Shown in pieces: positions 48,154-57,400 of a stretch of DNA of 64,000 nt; position 1 is the first letter of the stretch; every line of letters starts with the position of its first letter. The notes beneath the pieces were generated by a model. The model saw nothing but the letters and a program-made list of their open reading frames with translations, searched no databases and was not told the DNA's origin. Source of the stretch: Pirellula sp. SH-Sr6A (GTDB lineage Bacteria; Planctomycetota; Planctomycetia; Pirellulales; Pirellulaceae); NCBI RefSeq assembly GCF_001610875.1, contig NZ_CP011272.1, forward strand, positions 6,119,988 through 6,183,987, written 5' to 3'. Made by a program: the position numbers and the translations under genes.

Positions 48154-48885
48154 ATGTCTTTGGGTAACGACCTCAAAATTCTCTACCATTTGGTACTTCG
48201 ACCTGTTCGAGGGAAAACGCACTCCGAGCGGATGGAAAGTTTTTACGCTGGGCAAGCGGAGGGGTACGACGATTTTCGAAAGCGACTTCTACAGGGGCGC
48301 GAGGATGTCTATCGCGAGGTTGTCGATCGCAGTGCGGGTGGCGTTTGGGTCGATATGGGAGGTGGAACCGGATCGAACTTGGAATTTGCAGGTGACGGCA
48401 TTCGGCGTTTTGAAAAGGTTTACGTCGTCGATTTGGCCGAGTCGCTCTTAGGCATTGTCAAGAAGCGATCCGAGAAGAATGGTTGGTCGAATGTGGAGGC
48501 GGTCGTTGGAGACGCGACGCAGTGGTTGCCGCCGGAAGGAGCCGCGGACGTGGTAACCTTTTCCTATTCCCTAACGATGATCCCCGATTGGTTTGCGGCC
48601 ATCGACAATGCCTTGCGGATGCTCAAGCCTGGAGGTCTGATAGGCGTCATCGATTTTTATGTCGCGCGCAAACACCCAGCCGATAGTTTGGCAAAGCATC
48701 GTTGGGGCACGCGATCGTTTTGGCCGGTATGGTTTGCCAACGATAATGTCTTTCCGAGCCCGGATCACCTGCCCTATCTTCAGAAGCATTTCGAAACGTT
48801 ACGATTGAAGGAAAGCCGCGCCAAAGTTCCTTACCTACCGTTGGTGCGTACACCTTATTATCAGTTTGTTGGTCGGAAATCGTAA
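48154..48885 (+). CDS. SAM-dependent methyltransferase, BtaB-like
   Basis: 243 residues. A class I methyltransferase fold with the SAM-binding GGVWVDMGGGTGSNLEFAG, the acidic VYVVDLAESLLGIVKKR, and VVGDATQWLPPEGAADVVTF. The N-terminal FYAGQAEGYDDFRKRLLQGR and the C-terminal HRWGTRSFWPVWFANDNVFP are close to BtaB-type enzymes, which trimethylate diacylglyceryl-homoserine in betaine-lipid synthesis. No BtaA homologue is in the window, so the lipid role is inference. About 56 bases separate it from the next gene on the same strand. Confidence 0.75.
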   Translation: MSLGNDLKILYHLVLRPVRGKTHSERMESFYAGQAEGYDDFRKRLLQGREDVYREVVDRSAGGVWVDMGGGTGSNLEFAGDGIRRFEKVYVVDLAESLLGIVKKRSEKNGWSNVEAVVGDATQWLPPEGAADVVTFSYSLTMIPDWFAAIDNALRMLKPGGLIGVIDFYVARKHPADSLAKHRWGTRSFWPVWFANDNVFPSPDHLPYLQKHFETLRLKESRAKVPYLPLVRTPYYQFVGRKS

Positions 48886-48941
48886 ACGCCTTGCGGCGTT
48901 GTGATGCATTCGGCTTCACCGGTACGACACGAGGGAAACGT

Positions 48942-49853
48942 ATGCCATTCGAGTTTATCTGCCCGTTCTGTCATCATCGGACCAAGGTAGATGATCGGTA
49001 TGCGGGGCAAACGGGACCATGCGCCGGATGTGGAAAGACCGTAGCGATGCCTCGATACAACGAACGGGGGGTGCTCGAGCCAGCACCCTTAGTTGTGACG
49101 AGAAAGACTGCAGCGCGTTCGGTTTCTCGAAGCTCCTTTCCGATGTTGATCGCAGCGGCTTGTAGTGCGACCGCATTGGTAGCCTTGATCGCAGTAGTTT
49201 GGATGGCTTGGCCGACGATTCAAAAGCGGGCTTTGTTAGCGGCCCAGAACCAGGACATCGACAATATGAAGTTGATCGCCAAAGCGCTCAATGAGTATGC
49301 CGATCGTTACGGGACTTATCCGCCGCCTGTGGTCTATGATGACAAAGGGACGGCACTTTACTCATGGCGTGTCTTGATCTTGCCCTTTCTCGGGTATGAG
49401 TCGCTATATGACGCATTTCAATTGGATCAACCGTATGACAGTGCAAATAACTTGCAGTGCATGTCCAAGATGCCCGAGGAGTTTGCGAGTCCCAATTCGG
49501 ACGCGATGGCGGGCTTTCAAACCAACTATGCGTTGATCATTGGCCCGGGAACCCTTTTTCCGCCATCGGGCCCTCTCTCCTCGAAGAACATCGACGATCC
49601 CACTCTTTTGTTGGTTGAGACCAAGCATGGATTGGCCAGTTGGACGGAGCCAGGGGATATCGACATCTCGCAAGGGGTGCGCCCTGGTAATCGTCCCATG
49701 AAGGACCTCGGTGGATTGTTTCGCGATTCCTTTACTGCGGTTTCAGCGCAGGAGGAGGGGCTTCGGATTCCCAATACGGTTCCGGGAGCCGTTCTCGACT
49801 CGCTGATCAGCCCGAATGGCGGCGAGAAGGTCGACGTTTCCACCTTCAAGTAG
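48942..49853 (+). CDS. Zinc-ribbon membrane protein with DUF1559-like C-terminal domain
   Basis: 303 residues. The N-terminus is a zinc ribbon with CPFCHHRTKVDDRYAGQTG and CAGCGKTVAMPRY (CxxC pairs), a layout like that of planctomycete MJ0042-type leaders. One membrane helix (MLIAAACSATALVALIAVVW) follows, then a DUF1559-like domain: NMKLIAKALNEYADRYGTYP, ALYSWRVLILPFLGYESLYD and DPTLLLVETKHGLASWTEPG. It lacks the prepilin motif, so it is a membrane-anchored cytoplasm-facing variant. ATG 48942 after GAGGG is chosen over an earlier start at 48891. It follows the BtaB-like gene. Confidence 0.82.
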   Translation: MPFEFICPFCHHRTKVDDRYAGQTGPCAGCGKTVAMPRYNERGVLEPAPLVVTRKTAARSVSRSSFPMLIAAACSATALVALIAVVWMAWPTIQKRALLAAQNQDIDNMKLIAKALNEYADRYGTYPPPVVYDDKGTALYSWRVLILPFLGYESLYDAFQLDQPYDSANNLQCMSKMPEEFASPNSDAMAGFQTNYALIIGPGTLFPPSGPLSSKNIDDPTLLLVETKHGLASWTEPGDIDISQGVRPGNRPMKDLGGLFRDSFTAVSAQEEGLRIPNTVPGAVLDSLISPNGGEKVDVSTFK

Positions 49854-50000
49854 AAATTGCGAATCAAACAGAATTCGATTCGGTCGTTCTGCCAACCCGT
49901 AGCCTGAGTGCTACAATTCCAACGGGGCTGCTCCCCGGTCCGGAAACACCTCTCGTCTGGATTTCCGTTCTATTCTTTTGGAAGCAGTGTTGGAAGACCT

Positions 50001-51713
50001 ATGAACGATCCCTTGAGTTCGATTGGGCGAGTCTCGGCAGGAAAGCCTTCTTCACGTGGACAGCGGCCCGTTGCCGAATTGTCTATCGGGCAGTATCTCA
50101 TCAAGCGGTTACAGGATTATGGGATCGGCGATTGCTTTGGGATCCCGGGGGACTACATCCTCCATTTTTACAGCATGCTCGAGCAGAGCCCCATTCGAAC
50201 GATCGGTTGCACCCGAGAAGATTGTGCGGGGTTTGCCGCCGATGCGTATGCTCGGATTCGGGGTATGGGCGCTCTATGCGTTACATACTGTGTGGGTGGG
50301 TTATCTGTCTGCAATAGCGTCGCGGGTGCGTTTGCGGAGAAGTCGCCGGTGGTAATGCTCACCGGTTCTCCCGGGTTGCGGGAACGCGTGAACAATCCGC
50401 TATTGCACCACAAGGTCCGCGATTTCAGTACGCAGCGTGAGGTTTTTGAGAAGCTTTGTATTGCGGCGGTTGAGTTGGACGACCCGCTTATCGCCTTCAG
50501 TGAAATCGATCGAGTCCTCGATGCGTGTTATCGCTACAAGCGACCGGTCTACATCGATTTGCCACGCGACATGGTCGACGTGGTTCCTTCGGTGACGCAC
50601 GCATACAAGCGCCCTGCGAGCCTTTACAACACGGAGGCGTTAGAGGAGGCCGTAAAGGAAGCGATCGAACGATTGAATGCAGCCAAGAGGCCCGTGATCA
50701 TTGCGGGAGTCGAAATCCATCGATTCGGTTTACAGGACTTGGTGTTGAGGCTTGCCGAGGAAGCCAGCATACCGATCGCGGCGACCATATTAGGAAAGAG
50801 TGTGATCGACGAGACGCATCCGTTGTATATAGGGCTATACGAAGGAGCGATGGGGCGTGAGGATGTCACAAAGTATGTCGAAGAGAGCGATTGCGTGCTA
50901 TTGCTCGGTGCCTTCATGACCGACATCAATTTAGGGATTTACACGGCCCAGCTGGAAGTCAAGAACTGCATTTATGCGACGAGTGAGCAGTTGCAGATTT
51001 CGTTTCATCAGTTCCCCAACGTTCCTCTTGGAGACTTTCTGGAGCGATTGATCGACGGCAGGGCTACACCCGCGAAGCGACCGATCCCCGAGGGGCTTCA
51101 TCTGAAGCGGCCGGAGCCGTTGGTTATCGAGTCTGGGAGGCCGCTGGAGATAAGCCGCATGATTCAGCGCATCAACACCCAGTTGGATGAGCATACGATT
51201 GTGATTGCAGATATCGGCGATGCGTTGTTTTCGTCATCGGAGCTTGTGATACGCGATCGAACGGATTTCCTTTCTCCGGCTTATTACACTTCCATGGGGT
51301 TTTCGGTGCCTGCCACATTGGGGGCTTGCGTGGCGAAGCCGGACGATCGAATCTTCACCATTGTGGGAGATGGAGCCTTCCAGATGACCGGGCAGGAAAT
51401 GGCGACGTTGGTGCGGCATCGGCACAATCCCATTTTACTCGTGCTCGACAATCACGGTTATGGAACCGAGCGATTTCTCCAGTCGGGGAGTTGGAATTAC
51501 AACGAGATTCCCTCGTGGAAGTATTGGAAACTGCCGGAGGTTTATGGGGGCGGTAGGGGCCATTACGTTCAGAATGAGGGGGAGTTTGACCGCGCACTAA
51601 CCGAGGCATGGGAGGATCGCACGCAGTTGCATTTGATCCATGCGAAATTGGTTGAGAACGATGCGAGTCAGACATTGCTTCGGCTTGCTCAGCGGCTGGG
51701 GCAGCGCGTTTAG
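50001..51713 (+). CDS. ThDP-dependent alpha-keto acid decarboxylase
   Basis: About 570 residues. A pyruvate/indolepyruvate decarboxylase-type enzyme with the three ThDP domains. The N-terminal PYR domain has GDCFGIPGDYILHFYSM and the catalytic Glu in CTREDCAGFAADAYARI. The central domain has AAKRPVIIAGVEIHRF. The C-terminal PP domain has the ThDP motif GDGAFQMTGQEMATLV ending in LLVLDNHGYGTE (GDG to N). Length and motifs fit decarboxylases acting on pyruvate, phenylpyruvate or indolepyruvate; the substrate is not determined. ATG 50001 follows GGAAG closely; an earlier start to 49908 is not family-like. Confidence 0.88.
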   Translation: MNDPLSSIGRVSAGKPSSRGQRPVAELSIGQYLIKRLQDYGIGDCFGIPGDYILHFYSMLEQSPIRTIGCTREDCAGFAADAYARIRGMGALCVTYCVGGLSVCNSVAGAFAEKSPVVMLTGSPGLRERVNNPLLHHKVRDFSTQREVFEKLCIAAVELDDPLIAFSEIDRVLDACYRYKRPVYIDLPRDMVDVVPSVTHAYKRPASLYNTEALEEAVKEAIERLNAAKRPVIIAGVEIHRFGLQDLVLRLAEEASIPIAATILGKSVIDETHPLYIGLYEGAMGREDVTKYVEESDCVLLLGAFMTDINLGIYTAQLEVKNCIYATSEQLQISFHQFPNVPLGDFLERLIDGRATPAKRPIPEGLHLKRPEPLVIESGRPLEISRMIQRINTQLDEHTIVIADIGDALFSSSELVIRDRTDFLSPAYYTSMGFSVPATLGACVAKPDDRIFTIVGDGAFQMTGQEMATLVRHRHNPILLVLDNHGYGTERFLQSGSWNYNEIPSWKYWKLPEVYGGGRGHYVQNEGEFDRALTEAWEDRTQLHLIHAKLVENDASQTLLRLAQRLGQRV

Positions 51714-51936
51714 TTCGTATTCCAGACGACTTCGGAGCAATTCCCTGTTTTGTCACTTCTGCAAAACGTCGGAACTGGTACGATTTCGTCGTGAGCGATG
51801 GGAATGGTGGTTTGGTGGCTGCAATGTTTTTGAGTAGCAGCAGAGTGAACTTGACTTTCCCGATCCACTGCATGCGATCGTAGCGTGCAGCCAACGGTGA
51901 GTTGGGTTGACATAACGCTAGAACTACTGAGTTTTG

Positions 51937-53742
51937 ATGAGTACTCCCATCGAAGAGATGACGGACGCTGCTGCGCCGTCGAATGGTTTTTTGACTTTAG
52001 GATTGCCCGAGCCCATTTGCAACGATTTGGCCGCGGCGGGGTATCACACCCCGACTTCTATCCAGGCCGCCACGATTCCCAGTTTGTTGACCGGACAAGA
52101 TGTGTTGGGCCAGGCCCAGACGGGGACCGGGAAAACGGCTGCCTTTGCTCTGCCTCTTTTGTGCCGAATCGACGTCAACGATTCCTCCCCTCAAGTCCTG
52201 GTGTTGGCTCCGACGCGGGAGCTAGCCATCCAGGTTGCCGAGTCTTTCGAGCGTTACGGAAAGTCGATGCGAGGGCTTCATGTCGCTTGTTTGTACGGCG
52301 GAAGCGGATATGCCCAGCAGATTCAAGCTTTAAGGCAGCGGCCTCAAATCATAGTCGGAACGCCCGGCCGAGTGATGGATCACATGCGCGAGGAGCGTTT
52401 GAAGATCGATAAGCTCCGGTGTTTGGTCCTCGACGAAGCGGATGAGATGTTGCGGATGGGGTTTGTCGACGACGTGCGGTGGGTTTTGACCCAAGCACCC
52501 GCGGATGTACAGATCGCCCTGTTTTCAGCAACCATGCCCAGCGCGATTCGAGAGATCGCCGACAAACATCTGAAGGAGCCGCATGTCGTTTCGATTGCTG
52601 CGAAGGAAAAAACGGCCGATACGATCCGCCAGCGATACTTGATGATTGAACCCAAATTCAAATTGGAAGTACTGCAGCGAGTCCTGGAGCATGAACCTTC
52701 CGATGGCACCATTATCTTCGTCAAGACACGCAACGCGACCGTCGAGATCGCAGAAGCGCTCAATCGCATGGGTTATAGCGCCGTCGCGATCAATGGTGAG
52801 ATTGCTCAGGCGCAGCGCGAGCGAACGATTGAACAATTGAAGGATGGCTCTGTCCAAATTTTGGTAGCGACGGATGTTGCTGCTCGCGGTTTGGACGTCC
52901 AGCGCATTACCCATGTGATCAACTACGACCTGCCCTTCGATACCGAAGCCTATATTCACCGAATCGGTCGAACCGGCAGAGCGGGACGTGATGGCGAAGC
53001 CATACTATTTATCACCCCAAGGCAGCGCGGGTTTCTTAAGGATATCCACCGCGCGATCGGAAAAGCGATCGAGCCGATGGAAGTTCCTACCGTGCGCGAG
53101 ATCAATCAAGCCCGAATTACACGATTAAAAACGAAGATTGCAAGCCAAGTCGAAGTAGATCAGCAGGATTCTTTATCGGCTGAAAGGTTTAAGAAGTGGA
53201 TTGAGGAGTGCTGCGAGGAACACCAGTTCAGCATTGAGCAAGCCGCCACGGCATTAGCAAAGCTCTGCACCGGAGAACGCCCGTTTCTCTTGCCCGAAGA
53301 AGACTCGCTTGATCGAGCACTCCGTGGCCGAGATCGGCGGGATCGGGACGATCGTGGGCCTCGAGATGATCGCGACGGATTCTCGCGCGGTCGGACCAAG
53401 ACACCTCGTTTTGATCCTCGCGAGCAACGCGGCGAGTTTGAGGGGGGGGATGCCTCGGGGCCTCGCGACGAATCCCCGAGAGCAGGCATGGAGCTGTTTC
53501 GAGTTGAAGTCGGCCGTCAGCATGGGGTCAAACCAGGTAACTTGGTTGGCGCGATTGCCAACGAGATTGAACTGGACTCGAGCTACATCGGTCAGATCAC
53601 CATCTTCGATGAGCATAGCACTGTCTATTTGCCAAAAGGAATGCCGCGAGACTTGTTCAAGATTCTTGGCCGAGCTTGGGTAGTAGGTCGGCAGCTTCGC
53701 ATTTCGAAATTGGCTGATCGTCAGCGTGTTCGTAGCCGTTAA
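51937..53742 (+). CDS. deaD: DEAD-box RNA helicase with DbpA-type RNA-binding domain
   Basis: About 601 residues. All helicase motifs are visible: Q motif HTPTSIQAATIPSLLTGQD, Walker A AQTGTGKTAAFALP, PTRELAIQV, VGTPGRVMDHM, VLDEADEMLRMGF, FSATMP, TDVAARGLDVQ and HRIGRTGRAGRDG. After a linker rich in Arg and Asp (GRDRRDRDDRGPRDDRDGFS) comes a DbpA/CsdA-like RRM (ELFRVEVGRQHGVKPGNLVG and IGQITIFDEHSTVYLPKGMP). It is the likely cold-shock and ribosome-assembly helicase. The ATG at 51937 is the probable start. No coupled neighbour; the upp gene beyond it is convergent. Confidence 0.93.
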   Translation: MSTPIEEMTDAAAPSNGFLTLGLPEPICNDLAAAGYHTPTSIQAATIPSLLTGQDVLGQAQTGTGKTAAFALPLLCRIDVNDSSPQVLVLAPTRELAIQVAESFERYGKSMRGLHVACLYGGSGYAQQIQALRQRPQIIVGTPGRVMDHMREERLKIDKLRCLVLDEADEMLRMGFVDDVRWVLTQAPADVQIALFSATMPSAIREIADKHLKEPHVVSIAAKEKTADTIRQRYLMIEPKFKLEVLQRVLEHEPSDGTIIFVKTRNATVEIAEALNRMGYSAVAINGEIAQAQRERTIEQLKDGSVQILVATDVAARGLDVQRITHVINYDLPFDTEAYIHRIGRTGRAGRDGEAILFITPRQRGFLKDIHRAIGKAIEPMEVPTVREINQARITRLKTKIASQVEVDQQDSLSAERFKKWIEECCEEHQFSIEQAATALAKLCTGERPFLLPEEDSLDRALRGRDRRDRDDRGPRDDRDGFSRGRTKTPRFDPREQRGEFEGGDASGPRDESPRAGMELFRVEVGRQHGVKPGNLVGAIANEIELDSSYIGQITIFDEHSTVYLPKGMPRDLFKILGRAWVVGRQLRISKLADRQRVRSR

Positions 53743-53768
53743 GACTTGGGCCGTTACGATTTGGACCG

Positions 53769-54398
53769 TTAAGATCGCGTATTGAAAATACGGTCTCCGG
53801 CATCGCCCAAACCGGGGACGATGAACTTCCGATGGTCGAGATTTGGGTCTACCGCGCCGACCCAGATTCGAACATCGGGATGTTCCTCAACGAGTTGCGT
53901 CAAGCCAGGAGTGGATGCGATCACACTTAGGACCCGGATATCGCGAACGCCCCATTTCTTCAAAGCGCCGATGGCGAGTCGGATACTACCTCCCGTGGCG
54001 AGCATGGGGTCTAGTACGAGGCCGATATCCGATGGGTGATCGGCGGGTAGTTTGGAATAGTATTCAACCGGGAGAGCCGTTTCTTCGTCTCGGTACATTC
54101 CCAAATGCCAAACTTCGGCATCCGGCAGGAGCTGCAGGATAGGGGAAACCAAACCAAGGCCCGCTCGAAGGATTGGTACGATAGCGACCCTTTGTTTCAG
54201 AGTCTCTGCTGCCGCTAACCCCATCGGCGTTTGCACGGAGTTGGGGGATAGTTGCAAGTCTTGCAAGCACTCAATGGCGAGCAAGGTTGCGAGCAAATCG
54301 ATCTGAATTCGGAATTGAGCTGGCTTCGTTGAAGCATCGCGCAGGATCGCCAAGTGGTGGGAGGCTAGCGGATGCTTCAAAACAGTCCAAGAGCTCAT
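53769..54398 (-). CDS. upp: Uracil phosphoribosyltransferase
   Basis: 209 residues, the usual length. It converts uracil and PRPP to UMP in pyrimidine salvage. Conserved signs are the N-terminal VLKHPLASHHLAILRDAST, the PRPP loop VAIVPILRAGLGLVSPI and the diphosphate-binding LVLDPMLATGGSIRLAI. The C-terminal uracil-binding VRIWVGAVDPNLDHRKFI is followed by VPGLGDAGDRIFNT. The gene is read from ATG 54398 and lies head to tail with the surface-protein gene on the same strand, with a 20-base gap; co-transcription is possible but unusual. Confidence 0.95.
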   Translation of the reverse strand: MSSWTVLKHPLASHHLAILRDASTKPAQFRIQIDLLATLLAIECLQDLQLSPNSVQTPMGLAAAETLKQRVAIVPILRAGLGLVSPILQLLPDAEVWHLGMYRDEETALPVEYYSKLPADHPSDIGLVLDPMLATGGSIRLAIGALKKWGVRDIRVLSVIASTPGLTQLVEEHPDVRIWVGAVDPNLDHRKFIVPGLGDAGDRIFNTRS

Positions 54399-54418
54399 GG
54401 TTATCCGATCTCGGGTGG

Positions 54419-57400
54419 TTATCGTGTCGATGAGGACAGGAACAATCGTTTGCTAAAGACCCGGACGAAACCGACATTGTTGGCGGTCGAGTTGGTCGCT
54501 GCAAGCGGAATGGCCGTGATCTGTCGAACGCCCGCAGTACCACCCGTTGACCCGGGGTTCGCAGCTTGGAAATTGAAGTCGTTTGGATTGCCCGACGTCA
54601 CCGCGTAGGTGCCGGCTGCGACGTTGGAGAACGTGTACTCCCCGTTCGCATTGGTGGTCGTCGTTTGCGTGATCGAGGTCGATCCGCCGGTGGGGGTACC
54701 CGTCAGCGTCACAGTCACTCCTGCGATTCCGCTCTCGGTCGATTGTCCGACACCGTCTCGGTTGCTATCGACATAAATACGCCCCGTGATGTTCGAAGGA
54801 AGAGGGGCGGTTAGCGTAGTCGACGCCGTCGACGTGTTATTGGTCGAGACCGTATCGTTGGCAGCGGTCACTGTGACCGTGTTGGTAATCGATCCTGTAG
54901 AGGTGGCGGAAACCGTGGCCAAGATCGTCACGACTGCAGTTTCGCCGGGAGCCAGGGTTGGGATCGTGACCGTAGCCGAATTGTTCGCACCGGATGCGAC
55001 CGTACCGGCTGCCGTAGATCCGATCAAGGATGTTCCGCTAACGAAGGTAACTCCAGTTGGCAGCGTATCCGAAACGTTTACCGAGGTGGCTGACGAAGGA
55101 CCGTTATTGGTCACGTTCATCGTGTAGGTGATCGTGCTACCTGCAGGAAGGGTCGATGGTCCCGTCTTCGTAATGGCGACGTCATTTTGCTGAGTCAGCG
55201 TTGTCGTCACCGTGGACGCGTTGTTCGTGTTCGGAGTTTCCACTGTTGCGGTGTCGGTTGTGCTGATAACCGCACTGTTAACCAAAGAAGCAGTGCTGCT
55301 CGGTAGGATTGCAGCTACGATTTGAATCGTATTGTTGGTAGCACCCGAGGCTAGGGCTCCGATCGCGAGGACCAAGTTATCGGGATTCGAAGCGTTCGTA
55401 TCCGACAAGCTGGCTGGGATCGTAACGGGTGATCCGTTTACCGTCGCGCTGATGATGCGTAGTCCGTCGGGAATGTCATCGGAGACTTGTACGTTCACGG
55501 CATCCGAAGGACCATTGTTCACAGCGGACATGGTGTACGTGATGGTGTTTCCGGAAACGGCGGTCGCTGGTCCCGTCTTGGTCACGGCCAAATCGACCGT
55601 CCTCGGTGCATTCGCAGCGACACTCGCAGAGTTATCCGAAGTGTCGGCTTCGATGTTCCCCGTAGTATCGGTCGCTGCGATGGTAGCAACGTTGGTAAAG
55701 GTTCCCGTCGTACCAGGGAGTACGACCCCAATGATCGTGATCGTGGTTTGGTTCGCCGAGCCGACGTCCAGGTTCCCTACTTCGATGATCAAGTCATCTG
55801 GATTGGTGGCCGTCGTGTCTTGCGCGGAGGCGGGAATGGTGATCGTATCGGTTCCATCTGAGGATGTCGCGCTGATGATGCGTATACCATCCGGGAGATT
55901 GTCCGTTACGCGGACGGTGGTCGCAGCCGATGGGCCATCGTTTCTCGCGACAATCGTGTAGGTGAATGTCGAGTTAGGAGCGGCGGTTGCGGGGGTTGCC
56001 GTGGAGGCTGGGTTAGTCGTAATGGACTTGGTGATTGCCAAGTCGACGTTTCGAGCGAGCGGAGTATTCGCGTTGGCGGTAACGCCGGCGGAGTCATCGG
56101 AGTCCGCCGAACCGGTGTTAGCAATCGTCGAGCCCGAGATCGAGTTGAGAACGGTAGCGACGATGGTTACGACCACGTCGGTGTCGGTGCTTGGAGAATC
56201 AACGTTTACATTGGCAACGGTGACTTCAATGCTGTCCGGATTCCCACTTGTTCCCTGGGTCCCCGTCGCGGTTCCAACATTGCTTGTGACGCTAACCAAA
56301 TCGAGACCGTCGGGCAAGGTGTCATTGATGACGACATTGCGAGCAGTCGCTGGCCCCGTATTCCGCATCGTCAGCGTATAGGTGATGTTGCTCCCCACCA
56401 CGGCGGTCGTTGGAGTGGCCGTCTTGGTCAGTTCGAGAATTGCGTTGCGTGTTACCGGTAAGGAAAGCGCATCGGTGTTGGGAAGCGTGGTTAGTTCCGT
56501 ACCGAAGCCTGCGATCGTGACCGTATTCTCGATGGATTCCGGCGTACCGGTTCCGACGGTCTCTGGAAGAACAAAAGCAACCACAGTGATAGTGCGTTGT
56601 GTTGTTGCGCTCGCGGCCAAGTTGCCGACTTCGATTACGATATCGTCCGGATTCGCGGCAATCGTGTCTTGTGCGCTGGCGGGAATGGTGATGACGTCCG
56701 TGTTGACGTTGGAAGTGACCGAAACGATTTGTACACCGTCAGGGATGTTGTCGGTGAGGCTCACATCGGTTGCGGGCGAAGGACCATCGTTTCGAGCGTT
56801 GATCGTATAGGTGATCGTGGTGCCTGCGGGAGCGGAAGTGGATGTCGACGTTTTCTCCACAGTTAGGTCGTACTGGGGTACCAAACCGATATCGTTGCTG
56901 AGATCCGTATTGTTGTCCGTATCTCCGTCGTCGGTTGGCGCAGCCGTTGCGGCCAGGGTGACCAATGCGGTTACGACGCCGACACCCGTGATATTCGCTG
57001 CGGTGTTCGCGTTGTTCGGTTGACCAGCTGGAGTGGTGGAGCTAGCGATATATCCCGCTGCGGCTTGTCCAGTAGCAAATTGGCTCGAGGGTATCACCAC
57101 GAAGTAGCTGCCGGGAAGAACGTTGGTGAACAGATAGTTTCCGCTGCTATCGGAAGTCGTGCTCACCGGATTGCCGGCGCTATTGGTCGTCTGCTGATCC
57201 ACACCGTCGTCGAACGTGCCGTTGCTGTTGGTGTCGGTAAAGAGCTGGAGCGTGACGTTGGCCAAGCCAACATCGGGGTTGGTTCCGGAGGAGTCAAACA
57301 GCCCGTCATTATCGAGATCCGCGAAAACCAGATCACCGATGGTCATGGGTGATAGGTTGGCGATGTTCTGTGTGAGGACGGTGGGGCCAAAGGTCTCAAT

